Position numbers and translations under genes: made by a program. Below are positions 49,902 to 58,108 of a DNA stretch of 64,000 nt, piece after piece; the first letter of the stretch is position 1, and each line of letters begins with the position of its first letter. The notes below the pieces were generated by a model. It was not told the origin of the DNA and did no database searches. It saw nothing but the letters and a program-made list of their open reading frames with translations. Source of the stretch: CALXOD01 sp964402715. GTDB taxonomy: Bacteria; Verrucomicrobiota; Lentisphaeria; Victivallales; Victivallaceae. The stretch spans positions 119,235 to 183,234 of the forward strand of contig CAYODJ010000001.1 in the NCBI GenBank assembly GCA_964402715.1, in the 5' to 3' direction.

Positions 49902-50183
49902 TCAGATCAGATCCGGATCGAAGAGCGTGTCGCGGTAGTCCGCGACCTCCTCCCGCCGGACGTCATCCTTCTTGTATCTGACCTTCACGTCGTCACGCGG
50001 CGGAAGAAACTGCGGTTCGGTTCTCCGCGACGGAACGTCGTCATCGTCGTCCATGATCGCATCGATGCTTCTGGCGAATATCTCCACGACGGGATGGAGC
50101 CGGTGCATTTCCGCGACGGGATAGGCGTGGATGCACCGCTCCAGATGTCCGATCATCTGATCAAGTTCGGCAATGCGCTTCAT
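49902..50183 (-). CDS. Small head-region protein
   Basis: A 93-residue protein with a helical start (MKRIAELDQMIGHLERCIHA), an Asp run (DDDDD) and a charged end. It follows the portal gene and has its own late-type box at 50208-50219. Confidence 0.6.
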   Translation of the reverse strand: MKRIAELDQMIGHLERCIHAYPVAEMHRLHPVVEIFARSIDAIMDDDDDVPSRRTEPQFLPPRDDVKVRYKKDDVRREEVADYRDTLFDPDLI

Positions 50184-50207
50184 GCTCGGATCCTTTCTGT
50201 ATAGGGC

Positions 50208-50219
50208 GGATTTATAATC
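50208..50219 (-). promoter_or_regulatory. Late-type promoter box at the end of the portal gene
   Basis: The minus strand reads GATTATAAATCC, about 25 bases before the ATG at 50183. It overlaps the portal stop codon. Confidence 0.5.
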
Positions 50220-52086
50220 ATCCGGCGCTTTCGGTCCGCCCCTTCGTGATGCCCTCTATGATTTTCGACGCCGCCTCCACGTCCTCCGGAGCGGATTCGG
50301 AAGTCCCGTTTCCCTCCGCGGCGACGTCGGCGAAATAGTCGTCCTCCGTCTGTCCGACGGAGCCGCCGTCCCCGTCTTCTCCGTCTTGTCCGTCGTCTTT
50401 CGAGACTATGTTCAGCGGACTGCCGTCGGGACCTGTCATGGATCTGATTATCTGATCCGCCAGATCGGTTCCGTCCGACACCTTGGAGGATAGATCCGAA
50501 TAGATGCCGCGCAGCATCTCGTTGAAGACGGCGTCCTTGACGGTGAACATGTCCTGCTTCAGCTTCTCATGGATTTCCTCCGAATCCAGATTGAACAGAT
50601 CCAGAATCACGTCAATGGGTATCGAGCCTTTCTGGTAAAGCTGGAAGAGCGAATCGAAGACCTCGGCGTTGTCGCGGATGGTGAGACGCGCGAACGAGAG
50701 TTTCGGATAGAAATACGTCTTGTTGCCCCAGCTGTCGATTTCGTAGAATCCGTTTTCCTCCGCCACGGGAAGAAACAGATGCTCCTCGACGAAATTCTGC
50801 AGGCGCTCGCGCTTCAGCAGACAGCTCGTGTTCAGCAGCTCCACCGATATCTTGCTGCCTGAATACATGCCTTCCCCTGTCAGGATCTCCTTCGTTACGC
50901 CCAGTCCGGCGAAGAACTGTTCGTCCAGAGCCTCGTTTTCCCGGGAAAGGTCGATCAGCCGGTTTTCCGCGCCGATCTGTTCCCAGTTCCAGTCGTAGTT
51001 GGTGACGATGGTATAGTCCGGATCGAGCATGGACATGTCCACCTGTTCCCTCAGATCCTCCAGCGCGGCCGCGTCGATGTCTGGAGCGGATATCTTGTTT
51101 CGCGGAGTCATGTTCCTCGACGCGAGGGACAGCTGCGTGTACTTGTAATGCTCTTTCATGAGCAGAGGGATCAGCACGCATTCCAGAGGGCTTACGCCGA
51201 GATCGTAATAGTCGTGCCGCTTCTCCGAGAAATGATAGACGAAACTGCCCACTCTGTGCTCGCCGTCGCCGGTGAACGGATCGGTGTCCATCGCCAGAGA
51301 GCCGTCGTTCTCGATGAGCTGCTTCGCGAGATCGTAGGGAATGTTGGCGAGCACCTCCCGTTCGTCGTCGGGCAGGTTTTCCACGAACGATCTGTAAGCA
51401 TCGAACGATCCGGCGGGAATCGAATAACGTCTGAGAATATGATTCACCAGCTCCGGACGGTACATTATCTTGGATTTGTCGCTCATCGGGAACTTGGACA
51501 CGAGGATCTCCTCCGGAGGCAGTATGACGAGCTTCTCCCACTCGCGGATCTCCTCGTTGAATTCGCAGAAGACGTAGGCGTTCCCCAGCACGTTGCTCTC
51601 GAACAGCATGGAGTGCAGGCGGTCGAACAGCCTGATGCGCTTGATCATGTTCTCGTATTTCTTGAGAATCTTCTCCCGGAGCTCTCTGTTCTCCATCTTG
51701 GGCATGCGAAGAATCAGCTTTGACATCGGCAGATCGGTATGGAACTCGACCGCCCTCTTGACATAGGGATCGACCCGCGCGAAATACCGGTACCACGAAT
51801 ATTTCTCCTTCAGAGTCACCGGCCAGTAGAGGATGCCGCCGTTGTTCTGGTTCATCAGCGCGAAATACAGCGGCACGTCGCCGAACGCGCCGGTGGACTG
51901 ACCCATGTTGGCGTACGACGTGTTGTATGCCGACGTATTGAGTCCGCCGAACCCGGTGTTGAGATTCCAGCCGAAGTTCACGCTGCCCATGCTGGCGGCT
52001 TTTCTGGTGGCTTTCCCGCTCCTGGCGGCGCCGGAGCCGCCGGATCCGGCGAGGAACGACTCTCTGGTTACAGGAATTCTCTTCAT
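50218..52086 (-). CDS. Portal protein
   Basis: A 622-residue protein forming the DNA entry vertex. Recognisable features are the long wing/stem region with NMTPRNKISAPDIDAAALED-type sequence, VTNYDWNWEQIGAENRLIDL, EQFFAGLGVTKEILTGEG and SKISVELLNTSCLLKRERLQ, as in portal proteins of T4-like and other large phages. The C-terminal 80 residues are acidic and probably disordered. The N-terminus is Gly/Ser-rich. It follows the terminase gene, as is standard, with its own late-type box at 52131. Confidence 0.88.
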   Translation of the reverse strand: MKRIPVTRESFLAGSGGSGAARSGKATRKAASMGSVNFGWNLNTGFGGLNTSAYNTSYANMGQSTGAFGDVPLYFALMNQNNGGILYWPVTLKEKYSWYRYFARVDPYVKRAVEFHTDLPMSKLILRMPKMENRELREKILKKYENMIKRIRLFDRLHSMLFESNVLGNAYVFCEFNEEIREWEKLVILPPEEILVSKFPMSDKSKIMYRPELVNHILRRYSIPAGSFDAYRSFVENLPDDEREVLANIPYDLAKQLIENDGSLAMDTDPFTGDGEHRVGSFVYHFSEKRHDYYDLGVSPLECVLIPLLMKEHYKYTQLSLASRNMTPRNKISAPDIDAAALEDLREQVDMSMLDPDYTIVTNYDWNWEQIGAENRLIDLSRENEALDEQFFAGLGVTKEILTGEGMYSGSKISVELLNTSCLLKRERLQNFVEEHLFLPVAEENGFYEIDSWGNKTYFYPKLSFARLTIRDNAEVFDSLFQLYQKGSIPIDVILDLFNLDSEEIHEKLKQDMFTVKDAVFNEMLRGIYSDLSSKVSDGTDLADQIIRSMTGPDGSPLNIVSKDDGQDGEDGDGGSVGQTEDDYFADVAAEGNGTSESAPEDVEAASKIIEGITKGRTESAG

Positions 52087-52130
52087 GCATGCTCCTGACG
52101 ATGAAACGCGATGTCAATCCATATAAGCGC

Positions 52131-52142
52131 GGATAAATAAAC
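52131..52142 (-). promoter_or_regulatory. Late-type promoter box before the portal gene
   Basis: The minus strand reads GTTTATTTATCC, 45 bases before the ATG at 52086. Confidence 0.55.
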
Positions 52143-52154
52143 CGCAGGAACTTT

Positions 52155-52451
52155 TCACCGGCTCCTGCGGGAGCCGCTCCCGTGCGCGGTCCCGCCGCGT
52201 CTTTTCCCGGGCGGCGGCGTGTCCTGCTCCTCTATCATGTACAGACGCGGGCGCAGATATTCCGAGTGATTCACGGCCGCTCTGTAGACTCTCTGCAGAA
52301 GTTCGATGCGCGTGAGCAGCGTATGCTGATCCGCGAACTCTCCGCGATAACCGTCCATGTCGCGGATAGTCCGCTCGAGGCTGTCTATGGATTCCGAAAT
52401 CCTGCGGTTGAAACGGATGATGGATGCGGCGATCTTTTCTCTTGATGTCAT
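52155..52451 (-). CDS. Small protein between terminase and portal
   Basis: A 98-residue basic, helical protein starting MTSREKIAASIIRFNRRISE and ending in an Arg/Gly/Ser tail. The ATG at 52451 is chosen because upstream in-frame sequence overlaps the terminase antisense and is low-quality. It starts 13 bases after the terminase stop. Function unknown. Confidence 0.6.
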   Translation of the reverse strand: MTSREKIAASIIRFNRRISESIDSLERTIRDMDGYRGEFADQHTLLTRIELLQRVYRAAVNHSEYLRPRLYMIEEQDTPPPGKRRGGTAHGSGSRRSR

Positions 52452-52464
52452 GAAACCTGCCTCG

Positions 52465-54261
52465 CTATCTGAAAGTTGCGAACGCCCGGGGATTCTCTCC
52501 GTGCTTCTTGAACCTGTCCAGATGAAACGCCCTGTAGGAGGCGGTGCCGGCGCCGGCGCGGGTTCCCGATATTCCGACCGAGATTCTGCGCGTCTGACGC
52601 TGATGATTGTATGCGCTCCACACCGCGCGCGCCAGCGCGTCGGAAATGTCGTCATGATAGCCCGAACGCTGCGGAGCCTCCACCACCATGCTGGCTCCGT
52701 CCTTTCTTTCCTCGAGCTGCGCCAGTTCCGGTATCAATACGGGATGATCGAAAAGCCTGAGCAGTCCCGTGTTGATCAGCGCTTTCGCGGTCTGATACAC
52801 CTGGACGTTCAGCGACGATGATACGTTGCGCATCGTGAACTGGCTCAGCTTCCGCTCCTTCAGCAGCTCCAGCAGCCCGTAGCCGTTGAACTGATCGAAC
52901 CAGCCGTCCACGACGTTGAATTTCTCGCAGAGAAGCTTTATCTCGTCCGCGAAGCGGTTCATGGGGATTATCTCCTCGTCGGCGAACGCGCGGTTGACTT
53001 CCCTGTAGTACGGAACCGCGCTGTCCCACACGTCGCTTTCCGCGCTGTAGTACACGTCGATGTAGTCGAGCAGAATCGTTTCTCCCTCGCGGTGCACGAT
53101 CGCCACGGATGTGCCGTCGTTCTTTCCGCCGAAGTCTATTCCCATGAAATAGGCGGTCTTCGGATCTCCTTTCAGGATGTTGTAGGCGCGTGTCCTGTCG
53201 ACCGCCTTTTCCAGCGCGTCAGAATCGATCCAGCCTTCGATGGTGTCGGAGAATTCGCCGCCGTACTCACATCTGAAGAGATCTCTGTTCTTGCGCTGCT
53301 CGCTGCGCAGAAAAGCCGAGTCCGTGCGCAGATTTATCATGGACGTGTACATCTGGAACATCAGTATGTCCTCCGGATAGTTGAACGACTCCCGGAACTT
53401 CTCCCAGAAAAGTCCGGACTTCGCAAACGGGGACGACAGCGTGATGATCTTGCCTTCGCCTCTGCTGCTGCCCGGAGGCACGAACGTGGCGACGGACGGC
53501 GTCAGCGTCTGCCACACTTCGTAGAGACTGCCCCGTCCCACCTTGGAGAAGTGCGCCGCCTCGTCCATCACAACTATCAGATTGTTCTTGCTGCGCAGCG
53601 AGGCCGATCCCGCTCCTCCGCAGTACACGCGAATCGAAGCGTCTCTGCCGGATCTGACGTCATCGTCCGTGAGAAGCGAGAAATACGTCTGAGTCGATCC
53701 CTGGATACGCTCCTTCAGCACGGGACAGTCGATGGCCCGCGTCTTGATCATGTTGAACAGCGTGGCCGCCTGTTCGTCGACGCTGGCCACGGTGGTGATG
53801 TCGATCTCGGCGCCGGAGGGGAAGCCGAAGTAGGACTGCGGATTGCCCAGCTTGATCATGCGGTATGCCTCGTAGCAGCAGATGAGCGATACCATGTTGG
53901 ATTTCGACGCGCGTCTGCCGCACACCAGAAGCAGTTCTCTGCGCGTCTGTCCGGGAATGTAGCGTTTGAGATTGGTGCGTCTGTTTTCGATGAGAAAGTC
54001 CATCATTTCGGCTTCGGTGTATGTGCCGAGAAGCTTCTGGTTGAGTTCGTCGTAGAGAGGGATGGATCTGTCCGCGCCGTCCAGGGGAAGGCCGTAGAAC
54101 GCCTTCAGGACGAACCTCTGCATCGGAAACAGCTCGAAGCCGAGGCCCCAGCCGGCCTCCGCGAACGTCACGATGTCGACGATGCCGGCGTCCTCCGCGA
54201 TCTTCGTCCGGTAGTCGTTTATCAGGCTGGAGAAATACCCGGTATTGATCTGCTGCCTCAT
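52465..54261 (-). CDS. terL: Terminase large subunit
   Basis: A 598-residue packaging ATPase and nuclease. The ATPase has a Walker-A-like CGRRASKS (residues 114-121, Ala in the place of the usual Gly before Lys) and Walker B LIVVMDEAAHF (Asp233, Glu234). The nuclease domain has GIDFGGKNDGT (Asp376), then a second acidic segment GWFDQFNG (Asp456) and HDDISDALARAV near the end. It is coupled by ATGA to the gene before it, the likely small subunit. It cuts and pumps phage DNA into the prohead through the portal encoded downstream. Confidence 0.93.
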   Translation of the reverse strand: MRQQINTGYFSSLINDYRTKIAEDAGIVDIVTFAEAGWGLGFELFPMQRFVLKAFYGLPLDGADRSIPLYDELNQKLLGTYTEAEMMDFLIENRRTNLKRYIPGQTRRELLLVCGRRASKSNMVSLICCYEAYRMIKLGNPQSYFGFPSGAEIDITTVASVDEQAATLFNMIKTRAIDCPVLKERIQGSTQTYFSLLTDDDVRSGRDASIRVYCGGAGSASLRSKNNLIVVMDEAAHFSKVGRGSLYEVWQTLTPSVATFVPPGSSRGEGKIITLSSPFAKSGLFWEKFRESFNYPEDILMFQMYTSMINLRTDSAFLRSEQRKNRDLFRCEYGGEFSDTIEGWIDSDALEKAVDRTRAYNILKGDPKTAYFMGIDFGGKNDGTSVAIVHREGETILLDYIDVYYSAESDVWDSAVPYYREVNRAFADEEIIPMNRFADEIKLLCEKFNVVDGWFDQFNGYGLLELLKERKLSQFTMRNVSSSLNVQVYQTAKALINTGLLRLFDHPVLIPELAQLEERKDGASMVVEAPQRSGYHDDISDALARAVWSAYNHQRQTRRISVGISGTRAGAGTASYRAFHLDRFKKHGENPRAFATFR

Positions 54262-54797
54262 GCGTCGATTTCCCGGAGCGCCTTCCTCAGTTCCCTGTCC
54301 CAGTCTTTCATCTTTCCCTGCCAGCGGGTGAGTATCAGGTTCACCAGCTCCGCCTCCACTTTCAGCTCCTCCAGAGACTCCGCCATCTTGTCGAAACAGA
54401 GCTTCTGGAATATACGGAACACCGGAGCGTTCAGATCCACTTCGCCGGATCGCTGCGACAGCTCCTTCTTCCTCGAGACTATGTCGGCTATCAGCCGCAG
54501 CAGATCGGCGCGTTTGATGATCACCGCCGACGAACTTGACAGATCGCCCTCTTTCTCCAGAAAGAGCGAAGTGCCCTGGAGATCCTCGCTGGCTTCCAGC
54601 ATGTCCTCGACGATGAGATTCAGAAGCTGGTCGGTGTTGAAGCCTGATTCGCCGCGGTCAAGACGCTCGATGATTCCTTTCTTCTGGGCTCTGTGCCTTG
54701 CCAGAAGCTGCTTCTTGAGATCGCTCACCGTCGATACGCCGACTGCTCTGCTGTACGGATCTTTGAATACTGCGTCTGCCATACATTGCTGCCACAT
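54258..54797 (-). CDS. Putative terminase small subunit
   Basis: A 179-residue helical protein starting MWQQCMADAVFKDPYSRAVG (ATG at 54782, MADAVF, is also possible). Helices are Lys/Arg/Glu-rich and there is no clear HTH motif. It overlaps terL by 4 bases, which is the usual place for the DNA-recognition small subunit. Assignment is by position only. Confidence 0.6.
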   Translation of the reverse strand: MWQQCMADAVFKDPYSRAVGVSTVSDLKKQLLARHRAQKKGIIERLDRGESGFNTDQLLNLIVEDMLEASEDLQGTSLFLEKEGDLSSSSAVIIKRADLLRLIADIVSRKKELSQRSGEVDLNAPVFRIFQKLCFDKMAESLEELKVEAELVNLILTRWQGKMKDWDRELRKALREIDA

Positions 54798-54862
54798 GTA
54801 TATACGATTCAGAAACGTCGGACGGACGGCGAACCGGTGCGCCGCCCGAATTCACACGGAAC

Positions 54863-55777
54863 TCAGAATCTCAGCTCCCCGTCCAGCGTCACCGCCATCG
54901 GCGCGTCCGCGATCTCTTCAAAATCAATGTCGGAGCTGACGGACGCTCTGCGCTCGAGCCTGAACCCGTCCAGCGACGCCGCGTCGGCGACCGGCACGTC
55001 GAGCCGCGTCTCGGTCAGTCCGAAATCAAGGTCGGACTCGGCGACGTCCGAAGCCGGAGAGACGGCCGGGCGTATGCCGAGCACCTTTTCCCTGAGCAGA
55101 TTCTGCAGACGGGACAGATCGCCTTTCTCCGCTCCGAGGAGCTTCAACAGTTCGTCAATCAGCTTCTGCGTGAACATTCCCGACTTGTAGACGGGCAGCC
55201 CCGTCAGTGCGCATACGTCCCCGGAGACTTCCTCCAGGCGTTCCTCGGAATTCAGAAAATCGTCTATGTCTCCGGAGGTTCTGCCTACGAACGCGCGCGA
55301 TCTGACCTTTCTGCGGTTTCTGCAGCCGATCGCGAAACGGTGGAACGGCGCGAATCGCTCGGGAATCCTTGCATATGGAAAACCGCTTTCCAGAACAGAT
55401 ATGTCCAGAAAGACCGTCCCCATCAGTCCCTCGTACTTCTTTATATACGCAAGAATTTCCGCAGAGTCCGGCAGTTTCAGTATCTCGTCGCCTATGGATT
55501 TCAGGATGTCTTCGGCGGTGAGACCAGCCATGAATGCTCTGTTCACGCACTGCCGCCAGTTATGTGCGCCGATGACGGCGTCCGTCTGCTTTTTCGGGGC
55601 AGCCGGAGTCAGGAGCATTCCCGTGTCCATCGTCGCCGGCGGTCCTGCGTTCTGCTCGGGGGAGGGAACGATCTCCTGCGGTACGACGAGATCCGCCGCG
55701 AAGAAATCGCTGCCCAGATTCAGCTCCGGCGCGAAGTTCATCTCATCCGCGCAGCGGAATATGTTTTCCATGCCCAT
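54863..55777 (-). CDS. Hypothetical virion/packaging-region protein
   Basis: A 304-residue protein. The front (1-70) is acidic and Pro-rich. The middle has a helical domain with two paired segments (TAEDILKSIGDEILKLPDSA and SGFPYARIPERFAPF, then CRNRRKVRS), and the end is strand-rich and acidic. No family recognised. It lies between a small 80-residue gene and the terminase genes. Confidence 0.6.
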   Translation of the reverse strand: MGMENIFRCADEMNFAPELNLGSDFFAADLVVPQEIVPSPEQNAGPPATMDTGMLLTPAAPKKQTDAVIGAHNWRQCVNRAFMAGLTAEDILKSIGDEILKLPDSAEILAYIKKYEGLMGTVFLDISVLESGFPYARIPERFAPFHRFAIGCRNRRKVRSRAFVGRTSGDIDDFLNSEERLEEVSGDVCALTGLPVYKSGMFTQKLIDELLKLLGAEKGDLSRLQNLLREKVLGIRPAVSPASDVAESDLDFGLTETRLDVPVADAASLDGFRLERRASVSSDIDFEEIADAPMAVTLDGELRF

Positions 55778-55793
55778 GAAACTGTTCCTCCGG

Positions 55794-56036
55794 TTACAAT
55801 GTGTCTTCCGTCAGCACGTCGTCCTTGAACACCGGCTCGATGGTCTTGTGATCATCGGAGAACTTCCAGAGAGCCTTGGTGCTCTTGTGTATCAGAAACG
55901 AACCGTCTCTGGAAATGCGGATGAACCGCGACAGATTGGCTCTGCGCGCCGGCAGTCTCCGTATGATTCTTCTGCGTGCAATGCCTTCCTGCGGTTCCAT
56001 GCTGCTGTGCCAGCGGTAATCACTGAAAATATCCAT
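55794..56036 (-). CDS. Small basic hypothetical protein
   Basis: An 80-residue protein starting MDIFSDYRWHSSMEPQEGIA with an Arg-rich centre (ARRRIIRRLPARRAN) and an acidic end. It has a late-type box at 56074-56086, and the gene leads the transcript into the terminase region. Function unknown. Confidence 0.6.
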   Translation of the reverse strand: MDIFSDYRWHSSMEPQEGIARRRIIRRLPARRANLSRFIRISRDGSFLIHKSTKALWKFSDDHKTIEPVFKDDVLTEDTL

Positions 56037-56073
56037 GGCGTCGTGTCTCCTTGATTGTCATCATTAAAATTCA

Positions 56074-56086
56074 CCGGAAAATAAAC
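56074..56086 (-). promoter_or_regulatory. Late-type promoter box before the 56036 gene
   Basis: The minus strand reads GTTTATTTTCCGG, 38 bases before the ATG, a near-perfect match to the copies at 5283 and 61219. Confidence 0.6.
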
Positions 56087-56161
56087 ACGGATTCTTTTCC
56101 GGATGGAAAGATGACGTCGGAATCATTCCGCCGGAGGAACCTGCGGGACGCCGGATCGTCT

Positions 56162-56443
56162 TCAGCGCACCGGCGGCGCATACCCGCGATCCGTCCCGTT
56201 CCCGCGCGGACGCGCTTCCGCCACGAAGATTCTTCTTCCGCAGAAATCCTGCTGATTGAGCGCCCGTATCGCCTCTGACGCGTCTCCAGCGTCGGGCATC
56301 TCCACGAATCCGAAACCTCTGGAGCGTCTCGTCTCGCGATCGATCACGACATGCGCTCTCTGTACTTTCCCGTAGTTTGTGAAGAGAGCCCTGAGGCTTT
56401 CATCACCGATGCTGTACGACAGATTGCCGACAAAGATGTTCAT
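56162..56443 (-). CDS. RRM-type RNA-binding protein
   Basis: A 93-residue single RNA-recognition motif: RNP2 IFVGNL (residues 3-8), RNP1 RGFGFVEM (42-49), and the usual strand/helix order. It closely resembles small bacterial Rbp proteins, with a short Gly/Arg-rich tail. Such genes are common in several bacterial phyla but rare in phages, so it may have been taken from a host. It lies next to likely transcription regulators and may stabilise or regulate phage mRNA. Confidence 0.92.
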   Translation of the reverse strand: MNIFVGNLSYSIGDESLRALFTNYGKVQRAHVVIDRETRRSRGFGFVEMPDAGDASEAIRALNQQDFCGRRIFVAEARPRGNGTDRGYAPPVR

Positions 56444-56510
56444 GCTTCTTCCCCGTTTTCATGCCGGATGAATCCGCTGTGCCTAGCTGCGGAATCCGTC
56501 CTTATGTGAA

Positions 56511-56525
56511 ACCTGATTATAAGAT
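56511..56525 (-). promoter_or_regulatory. Late-type promoter box before the RRM gene
   Basis: The minus strand reads GATCTTATAATCAGG, about 68 bases before the ATG at 56443. It covers the stop codon of the gene before it. Confidence 0.45.
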
Positions 56526-57251
56526 CTCGAAAGGCAGTTCCTGCGATACGTGTCCGGAGGGATAGTCGTATTTCCCCGGCTTGTCGATTATGACCTCGTC
56601 GGACAGGTTCTTCTTCACTTTGTTGAGATTGTCCAGAATGTATTTCAGATGTCCGTAGATCCGTGTGTATCCGGCTTCCTTCACCGTTTTCACGGCCTCG
56701 TCTATTCTGGTTCTGCATACCGTGTGGCTTATGCCTATTATCTGACTGGTCCGGATGATCGAAGTCGTATAGAAGAACACCAGGAGTATGTCCCTGTCGC
56801 GGTAGTTTATCCGTATCGCCGGATCGGAGATGAAGCGTATGAACTCGTCCATCATCCTCTGCATCCTGACGACGATCTCCACCTGTCGCTGAATCCTGTC
56901 CACCGTGCACGAGATGGCGGGCTGCGTCTTATGGAAGATGTTCTGCAGATCCACCTGGGTCTTGTCGCCGATGAAGTGCATGTAGATCAGATCCATGTCC
57001 GACTTCGAGAAAAAACGGAAATAGCTGTCGAGATGTTCTTCGATTTCTGCGGGAGACCATGACGACGTCGAATACATCGGTTCTATCTGGTACTCGTTTT
57101 CGTAGACGCCGGCGACTATGTTCTCGTTCAGAAGCGACTCGATCTCCTCGGATTCGCTCTGCTTCTGAAACATCTCCTCGATCTCTTCCTCGAGACTGAG
57201 GCCGTCGTCGAACAGATCGGTTTCGGCTGTGCTCATCTGCGGAATTTCCAT
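56517..57251 (-). CDS. Double helix-turn-helix, sigma-like regulator
   Basis: A 244-residue protein with an acidic front (LEEEIEEMFQKQSESEEIES). A first sigma-region-4-like unit follows at about 86-120 (DMDLIYMHFIGDKTQVDLQN, then KTQPAISCTVDRIQRQ), and a second similar unit at about 150-190 (DRDILLVFFYTTSIIRTSQI, then GISHTVCRTRIDEAV). Two such units in tandem resemble sigma-type or late-transcription activators. It lies 18 bases into the next gene (overlap) and beside a NusG-like gene. It is a candidate for the protein that recognises the late-type boxes; this is inference. Confidence 0.65.
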   Translation of the reverse strand: MEIPQMSTAETDLFDDGLSLEEEIEEMFQKQSESEEIESLLNENIVAGVYENEYQIEPMYSTSSWSPAEIEEHLDSYFRFFSKSDMDLIYMHFIGDKTQVDLQNIFHKTQPAISCTVDRIQRQVEIVVRMQRMMDEFIRFISDPAIRINYRDRDILLVFFYTTSIIRTSQIIGISHTVCRTRIDEAVKTVKEAGYTRIYGHLKYILDNLNKVKKNLSDEVIIDKPGKYDYPSGHVSQELPFEIL

Positions 57252-57727
57252 ATTTCAAATAGACTTCTCTCTACGCGGATGTTCTCCTGTCGGAGATTCA
57301 CGAACAGCGGTCCGCTGCAGAAATTGAACCCGACCTCAAAGTCCCTGTCTGCGATCCGGAGAACGACTCCCCATAGTTTGCGGTACGGACCGTTTTCAAC
57401 ATATATGATGTCTCCGTAGCGTACGCTGAACTTCTGCCTGTCCTCGTAATCGTTCTTCAAAGCCTGCAGTTCTTCATCCGGAACGGGCAGGTAGCCCATC
57501 GCCGAGATGAAATACTTCTCCTGACTAAGCTTCTCCCACAGCCTGTAGATGTTATCGTCCTCTCTGATGAAGACGTAGTTGCAGACGGCGTTTTCCTTCT
57601 TTCCGTCGCCGGCGATGAAAATCTCACAGGGACGCTTGTTGTAGCGAGCGCCTTTCAGCAGCTCGAATATCTCTCCGTACTGTGATATGCGATTATATGC
57701 ATCCTTGACCTGAACGGCATACCACAT
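57233..57727 (-). CDS. NusG/RfaH-like transcription factor
   Basis: A 164-residue protein starting MWYAVQVKDAYNRISQYGEI, the usual opening of a NusG N-terminal domain (Trp-Tyr-Ala-Val). It continues with NYVFIREDDNIYRLWEKL and a PVPDEELQALK segment, and ends with a KOW-type barrel, FSVRYGDIIYVENGPYRKLW followed by GVVLRI. NusG family proteins bind RNA polymerase and change elongation or termination. A phage-made specialised copy could drive antitermination on late operons. It sits beside the double-HTH and RRM genes, which supports a transcription role. Assignment is by pattern. Confidence 0.78.
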   Translation of the reverse strand: MWYAVQVKDAYNRISQYGEIFELLKGARYNKRPCEIFIAGDGKKENAVCNYVFIREDDNIYRLWEKLSQEKYFISAMGYLPVPDEELQALKNDYEDRQKFSVRYGDIIYVENGPYRKLWGVVLRIADRDFEVGFNFCSGPLFVNLRQENIRVERSLFEIWKFRR

Positions 57728-57730
57728 GAA

Positions 57731-58108
57731 TCATCTCCCGAATATCTGTCTGATCTTGTCCGCCACCGTGGGTACGCCGTCGTCATGCAGCACCCAGAGC
57801 AGCGCGGCGATTTTCGGCTCCTTGGCGCCGCATACAGCCGGATCCCTTATGTCGTCCAGCAGCTCCTTTTCGATCATGGCATGATCGTACACCGGTTCGA
57901 ACCTCATGCAGATCCCGCCGGCGGGCCGCTCCAGATTCTCGCGACATACATATCTGTCCTGCATGCCGAATTCGCCGAGATCGACCTTGATGCAGCGGCT
58001 CTTCCTGCAGTTTCTGCAGCATCTCCTCATCTTTCTGTCAATCCGAAGCTGCAGACGGTGCAGATACTGCTTCTCGAGTTCTTTTCTTATGATACTCCGT
58101 GTCTTCAT
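57731..58108 (-). CDS. Small cysteine-rich protein
   Basis: A 125-residue protein with a basic start and a cysteine group (RRCCRNCRKSRC, CRENL, GICMRF) that could bind zinc or a metal cluster. The C-terminal half is helical. Its start lies 71 bases inside the gene before it, an unusually long overlap. It is probably translated by coupling. Function unknown. Confidence 0.6.
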   Translation of the reverse strand: MKTRSIIRKELEKQYLHRLQLRIDRKMRRCCRNCRKSRCIKVDLGEFGMQDRYVCRENLERPAGGICMRFEPVYDHAMIEKELLDDIRDPAVCGAKEPKIAALLWVLHDDGVPTVADKIRQIFGR

